From JBAXRT01 sp037131065 (GTDB lineage Bacteria; Bacteroidota; Bacteroidia; Bacteroidales; FEN-979), in the NCBI GenBank assembly GCA_037131065.1, contig JBAXRT010000022.1, forward strand, positions 1-29,088: 29,088 nucleotides of DNA. The letters run 5' to 3'. Positions 8,816-15,652 of the stretch are shown piece by piece (position 1 is the stretch's first letter; the number at the start of each line of letters is the position of its first letter). A program made the position numbers and the translations under genes. The notes beneath the pieces were generated by a model that was not told the DNA's origin, did not search any database, and worked only from the letters and a program-made list of their open reading frames with translations.

Positions 8816-9190
8816 TTATTGAATTTCCCTGAAAGTGATGTAACGCTGAAGATAAAGCATGGAGAGAAATCTGGTTACGCGGGTCTCTGTCTCTGGGACT
8901 GAGGTGAAAAGCGACGGGTTTTCGGCAGCCAGGTGTTCACAGATTTCGGAAACCTTGGTAATCCCGTCGATTTTAAGCCATACTTTTGAACCGGAGGCAT
9001 CGAGTTTGATCTTAATCACTTTTTCTTTCCTGCGTGGTTGGAACATTCGTGAGAGATATATGTTTTTAAAACGAGGCATCAGAATGTTCACCAGTCCCTC
9101 TTCCCTTATCTCATGAGCCATTACCTTGACAGGCGTCAACTCCAGGAAATTGGACTCCTTCAGCAACTTCCGTTTTTCGACGAAATTCAT
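8816..9190 (-). CDS. PqqD family protein (peptide-chaperone fold)
   Basis: I take the start at the ATG 9188-9190 (NFVEKRKLLKESNFLELTP), giving 124 residues. The upstream in-frame ATG at 9250 would run through the terminator of the OPT gene and is unlikely. The C-terminal half, with VWLKIDGITKVSEICEHLA and later TRVTRFLSMLYLQRYI, has the winged-helix pattern of PqqD-type RiPP recognition proteins (W-x-x-I/L-DG-x-x-T-V-x-E-I). The N-terminal part is basic and unassigned. No radical-SAM enzyme or precursor peptide is adjacent, so a role in peptide modification is not supported locally. Such stand-alone PqqD-like proteins are common in Bacteroidota with unknown function. Confidence 0.7.
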   Translation of the reverse strand: MNFVEKRKLLKESNFLELTPVKVMAHEIREEGLVNILMPRFKNIYLSRMFQPRRKEKVIKIKLDASGSKVWLKIDGITKVSEICEHLAAENPSLFTSVPETETRVTRFLSMLYLQRYITFREIQ

Positions 9191-9196
9191 GGTTTG

Positions 9197-9235
9197 AAAA
9201 AATAACGGAGGGCAAAGCCATCGCTTTACCCTCCG
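9197..9235 (-). terminator. Intrinsic terminator of the OPT transporter gene
   Basis: On the minus strand a 13-bp stem with one mismatch (GGAGGGTAAAGC pairing with GCTTTGCCCTCC, loop GATG region, 9206-9235) is followed by TTATTTTTT. It lies 24 nt past the OPT stop. Its T-run ends only 6 nt before the PqqD-like start codon. Confidence 0.85.
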
Positions 9236-9258
9236 GTTCATATTCGACAAAGCCGGTT

Positions 9259-11334
9259 TTACATCCCGGAAGCGGGTGGCGCCGGTTCATCAGGTTTCCC
9301 GGCATTTTTAAGTGGTACCTGGATCAGCACATAAAAGATCACTGCGAGAATGACGAAACTTATCCAGAAAGTAGGGTTCTTGAAGAATACAAAATAATCG
9401 TAAAGGAAGATATTGAAGACCGCAAGAATGGCAATCACGAGACCCATCAGCGCCTCTCCTGCTATCAGCCCTGATGCCAGAAGTACGCCGGTATTCTCCA
9501 CCCTGACCTTCTGTGCAACATTATGTTTTCTCTTTTCATTATAAATCTCAACTACCCCCTTGATCAGTCCACCGATAAAGATGGCGAAGGTTGTTTCTAC
9601 CGGGAGATACATCCCTACGCTGACCAGCATCGGACTCTTTACCTGCATCAGGATGAAGGCAGTGCCCATCAGCATACCTGCAATGATCAGAGGCCATGCC
9701 ATTTGTCCCTGGACGATCCCGCGGGACAGGATGGCCATCAGGCTTGCCTGGGGAGCAGAAAGATTTTTGCTTCCAAAGCCACCCTGGTAACCCAGGTTCT
9801 TGCCACTCGCAATATCACCGTCGTTGAGGAAGGCAAGCACCACGAACATAACGGCGCCGGCAAGGATTACCCCGAAAATATCGCCCACCTGCATTCTCCA
9901 GGGGGTCCCGCCGAGGATATGTCCTGCTTTGAGGTCCTGGAGCATCTCCCCTGCAACGGCTGCCGATACGCAAACGATCGCAGCGACTCCAAGAACAGTG
10001 GCAACACCAGCATCACCCTGTACCCCGAGCGCCACCAGGATCAGTGCGGTAACCACCAGCGCCGTAAGGGTAAGCCCGCTGATCGGGTTGTTGCTAGATC
10101 CCATAATACCAACGAGGTAGCCGGAAACGGAAGCAAAGAAGAAAGCAAGAATGATCATGACCGTGGCGGCAACAACTGCAATCAGGATATTGGTTTCGAA
10201 GATAAAGTATGTGATGCAGAAGGTAAGTACGGCAACCGCGGCGATACCCACCATGATCCAGCTGAAGCTGATGTCTTTTTCATTTCTCGGAACGTCATGG
10301 TCAATCCCGGTGGCAGCTTTTTTAACATCTTTCACAGAGCGTGCGATTCCTGTGGAGAGGCTTTTTCTCATTTTGAAGAGGGTAAAGGCTGCGCTGACAA
10401 GCATACCGCCGATGGCGATCGGTCGGATGATGTATTTCCAAATCTGGAAAATCTGAAAATATGGATCGCTAACCTTTTCCATTGCAACATCTTTTGTAAG
10501 GGTCGGATCACTCCCCATGAGGAATGTTGCCCAGTCGTTGAGGTTTACATTGGGGATGAGGAAATACATGATCATCGGGGCCATCAGTCCCCATGCAAGG
10601 AGACCGCCGCTGAAGTTCAGGGCGCCAAGTTTCGGACCGATGATGTAACCGACGCCCATATATGCCGGGCTAACGCCGGGAGAGCTCAGAAGCATTCCCC
10701 CATGCCCGCTGAATACGGTACCGGTGATGGTCTGCTTCTGGAAAATAATGAATTTCTCCCAGAGATACTGAAACAGCCTGAGTTCACCTAATATTTTAAT
10801 AAGTCCGCCAAGACTCATGGCCCAGAAAAGGAACTTGGAACCTCCCGAACCGGCTTGTCCAGCCTTGTGGATCTCAGCAGCAGCAACCGATTCCGGAAAG
10901 GGTAATTCGGCATCTTCAACCATCACCCTGCGGAGCAGTGCAACAAACATGATCCCGAGCACACCACCGGCGATGAGGATCAGTGATGAAGTGATGTAGT
11001 GACCAGGTGTGAAAAATTCAGTCCAGATGCCGGAGACGAAAAAGGCGGGGAGAGTGAATATGGCGCCGGCAGCAACAGATTCCCCGATAGAACCTACAGT
11101 ACGGGTGAAATTTTCTTCCAGGATGGTGCCTTTCATCAGGCGGAGGATTGCCATGCCAAGTACAGCGGCGGGGTAGGTCGCTGCGATTGTCATACCTGCT
11201 TTCAGGCCGAGGTAGGCATTGGCTGCACCTAGGATCACGGCAAAGAAGAGACCTATGATTAGCGCTTTGATGGTGAACTCTTTCATATTGGTCTCAGCAG
11301 AGACAAAAGGAATGAACTTTTTAGGCTCGGTCAT
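9259..11334 (-). CDS. OPT family oligopeptide transporter
   Basis: The 691-residue protein is an integral membrane importer of the OPT superfamily, which takes up small peptides or peptide-like metal chelates by proton coupling. After a short cytoplasmic N-terminus it shows KALIIGLFFAVILGAANAYL and GLKAGMTIAATYPAAVLGMA, the conserved first helices. GSIGESVAAGAIFTLPAFF follows, then FPESVAAAEIHKAGQ, a further series of about 14-16 hydrophobic helices, and IMGSSNNPISGLTL. The NPxSG-type segment and the LKAGHILGGTPWRMQ loop are typical of bacterial OPT proteins. It ends with a short proline-rich tail. A strong terminator follows the stop codon. It may feed the PepD dipeptidase two genes downstream, an inference from proximity only. 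Confidence 0.92.
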   Translation of the reverse strand: MTEPKKFIPFVSAETNMKEFTIKALIIGLFFAVILGAANAYLGLKAGMTIAATYPAAVLGMAILRLMKGTILEENFTRTVGSIGESVAAGAIFTLPAFFVSGIWTEFFTPGHYITSSLILIAGGVLGIMFVALLRRVMVEDAELPFPESVAAAEIHKAGQAGSGGSKFLFWAMSLGGLIKILGELRLFQYLWEKFIIFQKQTITGTVFSGHGGMLLSSPGVSPAYMGVGYIIGPKLGALNFSGGLLAWGLMAPMIMYFLIPNVNLNDWATFLMGSDPTLTKDVAMEKVSDPYFQIFQIWKYIIRPIAIGGMLVSAAFTLFKMRKSLSTGIARSVKDVKKAATGIDHDVPRNEKDISFSWIMVGIAAVAVLTFCITYFIFETNILIAVVAATVMIILAFFFASVSGYLVGIMGSSNNPISGLTLTALVVTALILVALGVQGDAGVATVLGVAAIVCVSAAVAGEMLQDLKAGHILGGTPWRMQVGDIFGVILAGAVMFVVLAFLNDGDIASGKNLGYQGGFGSKNLSAPQASLMAILSRGIVQGQMAWPLIIAGMLMGTAFILMQVKSPMLVSVGMYLPVETTFAIFIGGLIKGVVEIYNEKRKHNVAQKVRVENTGVLLASGLIAGEALMGLVIAILAVFNIFLYDYFVFFKNPTFWISFVILAVIFYVLIQVPLKNAGKPDEPAPPASGM

Positions 11335-11415
11335 AAGGAGTTCTTTTTGGTTTTTGAATGATGTTTTTTATGATCCTGCTAAATAACAAAAAAATGATGA
11401 ACCCTCCAAAAAGGT

Positions 11416-12039
11416 TTAAAAGTTATGGAGATGGATCAGACTTTTCGTATCAAAGTATGGTTCCTCGAAAAATTCAGACAGCGCGTAAACAGTGCCTTTT
11501 TGACCGATCAGCCGGACCTCGGAATTCGTTACCCCTCCTTTAAGGTAGAGTATTCCGTTAGGGAGGATATTGAACCCCTCTTTCCGGATATTTTTCCTCA
11601 CCAGTGAAATGAACTGGTCAAGATCGGACACGGCCCTCCCGGTAACAAAATCAAATCGGGAGGCGATATTCTCGGTCCGGGACCACACTGGTGTGATATT
11701 TTCCAGTCCAATCTCCGCAGCAATGGCTTCGACCACCTTAATTTTTTTTGCAGTCGAATCGATAAGTGTAAACTGGCACTCGGGGAATAAAATGGCGAGT
11801 GGAATTCCCGGGAATCCACCTCCGGTCCCGGCATCCATGATCTCAGTCGCGGGTTTGAACCTGATCACTTTTGCGATGCTCAGTGAGTGCAGGATATGGT
11901 GCAGGTATAAATGGTCAATATCTTTTCTTGAAATGATATTTATTCTGGAATTCCATTCAGTATAGAGTTTCCCCAGGGCCCTGAATCGCTCTGCCTGATC
12001 AGCCGTCAGTGTGAAATATTTTGAAATGAGATTTTCCAT
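11416..12039 (-). CDS. rsmG: 16S rRNA (guanine(527)-N7)-methyltransferase RsmG
   Basis: This enzyme methylates N7 of G527 in the 530 loop of 16S rRNA. The 207-residue length is typical. N-terminal YTEWNSRINIISRKD leads to the SAM-binding loop IMDAGTGGGFPGIPLAI, then LIDSTAKKIKVVEAIAAEIG, and the later VTGRAVSDLDQFI with the family's FD-V-x-RAV pattern. The start ATG lies just 2 nt beyond the T-run of the terminator that ends the THX gene. No TAnnTTTG box is visible between that gene and rsmG, so the source of its transcript is unclear. It is not next to gidA/mnmG as in many other phyla. Confidence 0.95.
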   Translation of the reverse strand: MENLISKYFTLTADQAERFRALGKLYTEWNSRINIISRKDIDHLYLHHILHSLSIAKVIRFKPATEIMDAGTGGGFPGIPLAILFPECQFTLIDSTAKKIKVVEAIAAEIGLENITPVWSRTENIASRFDFVTGRAVSDLDQFISLVRKNIRKEGFNILPNGILYLKGGVTNSEVRLIGQKGTVYALSEFFEEPYFDTKSLIHLHNF

Positions 12040-12041
12040 TG

Positions 12042-12074
12042 AAAAAAATCCGGAAATGCGATGGCAGATCCGGA
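12042..12074 (-). terminator. Intrinsic terminator between THX and rsmG
   Basis: On the minus strand TCCGGA (12069-12074) pairs with TCCGGA (12049-12054). An inner TGC/GCA pairing closes a CATC loop after a 2x2 internal loop, and seven T residues follow (12048-12042). The rsmG ATG starts at 12039. Confidence 0.65.
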
Positions 12075-12103
12075 CGTTTAATTATGTGTGTGAATCCGAT
12101 GGC

Positions 12104-12493
12104 TTATTCCTGTTTCGGTTCTTCAGCTTGAGGAGTTTCAGCGGATGGTTCTGTTTCCGTCTTTTTCTTTGTTTTTGAGGCTTTCGGTTTGGTTTCGGCC
12201 GGAATTTCCAGGGTAGTCTGTTCTTCAGCCGGTTTTTTCACCGCTCTCTTGGCAGGACTCTTTTTTACTGCCTTTGTTTCAACAACCTCTGCTGCTTCAG
12301 CTGCCTGAACTTCAATGACAGGTTCAACGGGGATTGCTTTCTTCTCCTCTTTTACCTTTGTTTCCTTGACTTTCGGTTCTGGTTTTATCTTAACCGGTTT
12401 GGCTGTTACCTTCTTTTTTTTGCGAGATCTTCTCACACCAAATGAGCCAATAACAATCTTGCCTCTTCTTGATTTTTTATCACCTTTTCCCAT
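12104..12493 (-). CDS. 30S ribosomal protein THX with long Lys/Ala/Glu/Pro-rich tail
   Basis: The first 25-28 residues, MGKGDKKSRRGKIVIGSFG followed by VRRSRKKKK, match the small 30S protein THX (bS31-like), which stabilises the head of the 30S subunit in Thermus and occurs widely in Bacteroidota. The usual protein is about 27-50 residues; this one has 129. The remaining 100 residues are low complexity, alternating lysine-rich and glutamate/alanine/proline-rich stretches (for example VKKSPAKRAVKKPAEE, reminiscent of histone-H1-like tails). They are presumably disordered. The gene has its own -7 box and is followed by a terminator, so it is probably monocistronic. The N-terminal call is confident; the tail's role is unknown. 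Confidence 0.82.
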   Translation of the reverse strand: MGKGDKKSRRGKIVIGSFGVRRSRKKKKVTAKPVKIKPEPKVKETKVKEEKKAIPVEPVIEVQAAEAAEVVETKAVKKSPAKRAVKKPAEEQTTLEIPAETKPKASKTKKKTETEPSAETPQAEEPKQE

Positions 12494-12527
12494 AAATAAT
12501 TGATTTTGTCATTATTCAAAAACACCG

Positions 12528-12535
12528 CAAAATTA
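12528..12535 (-). promoter_or_regulatory. -7 box of the THX gene
   Basis: The minus strand reads TAATTTTG, matching TAnnTTTG, 34 nt before the ATG. No good -33 element was found. Confidence 0.5.
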
Positions 12536-12559
12536 AGAAAATTGATCGAAATAATAAAT

Positions 12560-13264
12560 TTAGTTTTTTGTTTCCCGAAGGAGGAAGTCACTTACGATCA
12601 GATCGGACCGCTTAATAGTATTGGCAACCCAGTTAATCAGAATGACTGTTTTTTCGGTTTCCTGAAGTGACCAGTTGAAATCTGAGTTGCGCAGACGGCT
12701 GCTCAGCCTGTTCATCAAAATGGCTGCAGAAACGCTGATGTTCAGGCTCTCGGTAAATCCTACCATCGGGATTTTAATAAAACCATCTGCCATCTCCAGG
12801 GCTTTTCCGGATAACCCGGCGAGTTCAGTACCGAAAACGAGGGCAAACGGTTGGTTCAGAGGGAGTGTTTCGGGTGTATGATCGTTTTCGTGAGGAGTCG
12901 TGCAATAGATACCGTAGCCGCATTTTTTAAGATGATCCAGGCAGTCGGCGGTATTGTTATCGCTCTTGTTGTACTTTTCAAGTGTAAGCCATTTGGATGA
13001 TCCCAGCGCGACATCGGGATTAACCTGATATTTATTTATGTTCTCAATAATGTGTACATCCTGGATGCCAAAGCAGTCGCAGGAGCGAAGCACGGCACTG
13101 GCATTGTGCGACTGGTAGATATCCTCCAGAACGATTGTCATGTAGCGGGTCCTTAACCCGATGATCTGTTCAAACTTTGCCCACCGTTCAGGGGTGATAA
13201 AAGCCCGGAGATGGTTCAGCAGTTTTATCTGTAAATCCGGTAAAAGGTTGGCAAACTGCAACAT
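12560..13264 (-). CDS. TrmH-family (SPOUT) tRNA/rRNA 2'-O-methyltransferase
   Basis: I place the start at the ATG 13262-13264 (LQFANLLPDLQIKLLNHL), giving 234 residues. The more distal ATG at 13321 would put the promoter -7 box inside the coding region. SPOUT motifs are all present: RTRYMTIVLEDIYQSHNASA with the N-x-SA motif 1, VFGTELAGLSGKAL as motif 2, and IPMVGFTESLNISVSAAI as motif 3. This matches TrmH, which methylates the ribose of G18 in tRNA, and close relatives acting on rRNA. The family is certain; tRNA G18 as the target is likely but unproven. The gene is divergent from the TPR gene. Confidence 0.86.
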   Translation of the reverse strand: MLQFANLLPDLQIKLLNHLRAFITPERWAKFEQIIGLRTRYMTIVLEDIYQSHNASAVLRSCDCFGIQDVHIIENINKYQVNPDVALGSSKWLTLEKYNKSDNNTADCLDHLKKCGYGIYCTTPHENDHTPETLPLNQPFALVFGTELAGLSGKALEMADGFIKIPMVGFTESLNISVSAAILMNRLSSRLRNSDFNWSLQETEKTVILINWVANTIKRSDLIVSDFLLRETKN

Positions 13265-13287
13265 GGTATCTTTTTCAGGATGAGCTG

Positions 13288-13295
13288 CAAAGGTA
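13288..13295 (-). promoter_or_regulatory. -7 box of the trmH-like gene
   Basis: The minus strand reads TACCTTTG, an exact TAnnTTTG, 23 nt before the chosen ATG at 13264. This box is the main reason for rejecting the upstream ATG. Confidence 0.65.
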
Positions 13296-13314
13296 AAAAA
13301 TCTGACTCTTCTTG

Positions 13315-13343
13315 TTTGCATGTCGGGAAAAAAGTTAACTTTG
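13315..13343 (+). promoter_or_regulatory. Promoter of the TPR protein gene
   Basis: TTTG at 13315-13318 is followed after 17 nt by TAACTTTG at 13336-13343, a full -33/-7 match. The predicted leader to the ATG at 13364 is about 15 nt. Confidence 0.75.
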
Positions 13344-13363
13344 CACCTTCAAATTTTTAAGAC

Positions 13364-14065
13364 ATGGCAAGTAAGCTTGATAAAAAAGCAGATAAAACGG
13401 AAGAACGCATTGTGGCGGTTGAAGAGGCCTTCAGTAAAACAGAACAATTCATTGAAAAAAACCAGAAGATCATTTTGATCGTTATTGGTGTTGTGATTGT
13501 TGTTGTCCTTGGATTTTTTGGCTTCAGGAGATTCTACCTCGCTCCCAAGGAGAAAGAGGCCCAGTCGCAGATGTTCATGGCGGAGAAATACTTTGAACAG
13601 GATTCACTGAATAAAGCCTTGAATGGTGACGGCCAGTATCTTGGATTTCTTGCTATTATAGATGAATATGGTATCACTAAATCGGCAAACCTTGCCCGTT
13701 ATTATGCTGGTATTTGTTATCTTAAACTTGGACAGTTCGAAAATGCAGTGACCTACCTGAAAAAATTCGATGCTAATGACCAGGTGGCTGCCCCGATGGC
13801 GAAGGGTGCGCTGGCCGATGCTTATATGGAACTCAAGCAGGTTGAAAAGGCTGCAACCTTATACCTTGAGGCTGCCGATATGAAAAAGAATGAATTCACT
13901 TCTCCTCTTCTCCTGATGAAAGCAGCATGGGCCAACGAAGAACTTGGGAATCTCGATAAGGCGCTCTCTTACTATAAGCGGATCAAGGAAGAGTATCCGA
14001 AATCGACGGAAGCGAGAGACATTGATAAGTACATTTCCTACACAGAAGGACTTTTGAAGAAGTAA
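13364..14065 (+). CDS. Membrane-anchored tetratricopeptide-repeat protein
   Basis: The 233-residue protein has a charged N-terminus (KLDKKADKTEERIVAVEEAF). One transmembrane helix follows at about residues 35-55 (IILIVIGVVIVVVLGFFGF), then at least three TPR-like helix pairs: ARYYAGICYLKLGQFENAVT, AKGALADAYMELKQVEKAAT and KAAWANEELGNLDKALSYYK. The layout, a short cytoplasmic part, a single helix and C-terminal TPRs, resembles YfgM-type anchored TPR proteins associated with envelope protein folding. That role is an inference from architecture. It has its own promoter, and its stop codon borders a heptamer array and a terminator. The start ATG sits well placed after the promoter. Confidence 0.78.
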   Translation: MASKLDKKADKTEERIVAVEEAFSKTEQFIEKNQKIILIVIGVVIVVVLGFFGFRRFYLAPKEKEAQSQMFMAEKYFEQDSLNKALNGDGQYLGFLAIIDEYGITKSANLARYYAGICYLKLGQFENAVTYLKKFDANDQVAAPMAKGALADAYMELKQVEKAATLYLEAADMKKNEFTSPLLLMKAAWANEELGNLDKALSYYKRIKEEYPKSTEARDIDKYISYTEGLLKK

Positions 14066-14134
14066 TTTTAGATTTTTGATTTACGATTTTCGATTTATTT
14101 TTTAATCCAAAATCGTAAATCTACAATCCTAAAT
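14065..14134. repeat. Inverted heptamer array (ATTTNNG units)
   Basis: Units ATTTTAG, ATTTTTG, ATTTACG and ATTTTCG run from 14065, and the same family returns on the other strand at 14104-14134. The two 31-nt arms can pair at about 26 positions around an 8-nt loop, a large imperfect hairpin. The array begins at the last base of the TPR gene stop codon. Confidence 0.7.
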
Positions 14135-14136
14135 AG

Positions 14137-14144
14137 TAATTTTG
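14137..14144 (+). promoter_or_regulatory. Candidate -7 box for fmt
   Basis: TAATTTTG matches TAnnTTTG and overlaps the first base of the terminator stem. A transcript started about 6 nt later would begin within the hairpin and so escape termination. No -33 element is visible. Confidence 0.4.
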
Positions 14145-14166
14145 GCCTGGTTTTCAGGCCTTTTTT
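14144..14166 (+). terminator. Intrinsic terminator abutting the fmt start codon
   Basis: A perfect 6-bp stem (GGCCTG at 14144-14149, CAGGCC at 14155-14160, loop GTTTT) is followed by six T residues at 14161-14166. The fmt ATG begins at the very next base. It would end the upstream TPR transcript. Confidence 0.78.
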
Positions 14167-15123
14167 ATGCGTACATTTCCAAGGATCGTTTTTTTTGGCA
14201 CCCCTGAGTTTGCCGTCTTTTCTCTCTGGAGGATTATCGGGAGCGGCTATACAGTGGCAGGTGTCGTTACAGCGCCTGATAAGCCGGCCGGGAGGGGGCT
14301 TCAGCTCCGCGTCTCCCCGGTAAAACTGGCAGCACTGGAATTGGGTATTCCGGTTGTGCAGCCTGTGAGCCTGAAAGACCCGGTATTCCTGGATCAACTC
14401 TCCTCCTGGCGGCCAGATATCCAGATCATCATTGCGTTCAGGATGCTTCCAAGGATTGTCTGGTCACTGCCACCACTTGGGACGGTCAACCTGCACGCTT
14501 CCGTTTTGCCGCAATACAGGGGAGCTGCTCCGATAAACTGGGCTCTCATCAACGGGGAGAGGGAAACAGGCGTGACTACCTTTTTTCTCGATGACCAGAT
14601 CGATACCGGGAAAATCATCGCCACTTCCGGCATAACCATAGCACCTGATGAAAGTGCCGGGCAGCTTCACGACAGGCTGATGACTACCGGGGCGGAACTG
14701 GTTATAAAGACGATCGATGATATAATATCCGGTTCGGCCCGGATGGTCCCTCAGGATGAGATCATCGATCACTTCAGGGAACTGAAGAAGGCCCCGAAGC
14801 TGACGAAGGAGCATTGCAGGATCGACTGGAACCTGGAGGTTGAACAGATCCATAACCAGGTTCGCGGTCTGAGTCCCCATCCCGGAGCCTATTCGGAACT
14901 ACCCATGAATGATGGTAATTTGCTTTTATGTAAAATACTAAAGGTCTCTTTTGAAACCTGTAAGCCGGAATTCGAGCCCGGAAAAATTTTCTCGGATGGA
15001 AAATCATATTTATCGGTTAGCGGAAAAAACGGTTTTATTCAAATTCTTGAAATACAACCGGCAGGTCGGAAACCCTTGAAAATTGAGGCATTTCTGAATG
15101 GTGCCGGAAGGATGTTCGTCTGA
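14167..15123 (+). CDS. fmt: Methionyl-tRNA formyltransferase
   Basis: This cytosolic enzyme formylates the amino group of initiator Met-tRNA using 10-formyltetrahydrofolate. The 318-residue length is normal. The N-terminus RIVFFGTPEFAVFSL and APDKPAGRGLQL are family signatures. The catalytic region reads NLHASVLPQYRGAAPINWAL (catalytic Asn and His, then the SLLP-x-YRGAAP hallmark with Q in place of the common R/K). FFLDDQIDTGKII carries the catalytic Asp. The C-terminal domain ends around FLNGAGRMF. The start ATG directly follows the T-run of a terminator and has no room for a conventional ribosome-binding site beyond it. The def gene is not adjacent. Confidence 0.96.
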   Translation: MRTFPRIVFFGTPEFAVFSLWRIIGSGYTVAGVVTAPDKPAGRGLQLRVSPVKLAALELGIPVVQPVSLKDPVFLDQLSSWRPDIQIIIAFRMLPRIVWSLPPLGTVNLHASVLPQYRGAAPINWALINGERETGVTTFFLDDQIDTGKIIATSGITIAPDESAGQLHDRLMTTGAELVIKTIDDIISGSARMVPQDEIIDHFRELKKAPKLTKEHCRIDWNLEVEQIHNQVRGLSPHPGAYSELPMNDGNLLLCKILKVSFETCKPEFEPGKIFSDGKSYLSVSGKNGFIQILEIQPAGRKPLKIEAFLNGAGRMFV

Positions 15124-15211
15124 AACCCTTGCTTGGCAGCCATTTTCAGAGTGGAGTTATTAACAAAAATTCTGATTTTTCAACATTTTCAACGGTTTCG
15201 GATAAAATCAC

Positions 15212-15241
15212 TTGACTTTTTTTTTAGATGACTTATATTTG
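15212..15241 (+). promoter_or_regulatory. Promoter of the HU gene
   Basis: TTG at 15212-15214 and TATATTTG at 15234-15241 are separated by 19 nt, a full Bacteroidota -33/-7 pair. The predicted leader to the ATG is about 35 nt and A/T-rich, as is usual for strongly expressed genes in this phylum. Confidence 0.82.
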
Positions 15242-15281
15242 CAGGGTTTTAAATTGAGTATTAACTAAAAACTTTAAAAAA

Positions 15282-15554
15282 ATGAACAAGGCTCAGTTAA
15301 TCGATGCAATTGCAGCTGAAGCAAAATTATCCAAAGTTGATGCCAAAAGGGCTCTGGGAGCTGTTATCAACGCTACAACCAAAGCTTTGGGCAAAGGCGA
15401 AAGAGTTGCTTTAGTAGGTTTTGGTTCTTTCTCTGTTTCCAAGAGAGCTGCCCGTAAGGGACGCAATCCTCAGAATGGCAAAGAAATCAAGATTCCCGCC
15501 AAGAAAGTTGTGAAATTCAAAGCAGGCGCTGAACTCGGTAAAAAAGTTAAGTAA
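15282..15554 (+). CDS. HU family DNA-binding protein
   Basis: The 90-residue protein is a textbook HU: MNKAQLIDAIAAEAKLSKVD forms the N-terminal dimerisation helices, VALVGFGSFSVSKRAARKG is the central hallmark, and RNPQNGKEIKIPAKKVVKFK is the DNA-binding arm. It continues into AGAELGKKVK. HU coats and bends the nucleoid DNA as a dimer. The gene has a strong promoter and a strong terminator and stands alone. Codon use looks optimised (many GCT, AAA and GTT), consistent with high expression. Several HU paralogues are normal in this phylum, so I do not assign an hupA or hupB symbol. Confidence 0.95.
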   Translation: MNKAQLIDAIAAEAKLSKVDAKRALGAVINATTKALGKGERVALVGFGSFSVSKRAARKGRNPQNGKEIKIPAKKVVKFKAGAELGKKVK

Positions 15555-15600
15555 TACCGATTTGCATTACCCACCAGCCGGGAACAACTCCCGGAGTGAG

Positions 15601-15630
15601 AAAAACCCAGGGTTATGACTGGGTTTTTTT
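15601..15630. terminator. Terminator between the convergent HU and glycosylase genes
   Basis: Ten-base arms AAAAACCCAG (15601-15610) and CTGGGTTTTT (15619-15628) flank an 8-nt loop, with extra T residues after it. The A-run and T-run make it usable in both directions. Confidence 0.85.
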
Positions 15631-15652
15631 TATTTGTCCGGTTCAAACCGGG

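Noticed and set aside
9191..9250. Upstream start for the PqqD-like protein
   Set aside because: It would translate through the terminator hairpin of the preceding gene; the ATG at 9188-9190 is a better start.
9523..10791. A long (422-codon) plus-strand open frame
   Set aside because: It lies antisense to the OPT transporter, its product is compositionally odd (His/Cys/Asp-rich with no recognisable fold), and the opposite strand encodes a clear membrane transporter.
13265..13321. N-terminal extension of the TrmH-like protein to an upstream ATG
   Set aside because: The TAnnTTTG promoter box at 13288-13295 falls inside it, so the transcript would begin after that ATG.
15124..15211. AAAAAT-TCTG-ATTTTT hairpin after fmt as a terminator
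   Set aside because: The stem is six A/T pairs only; not distinguishable from chance in A/T-rich intergenic DNA.
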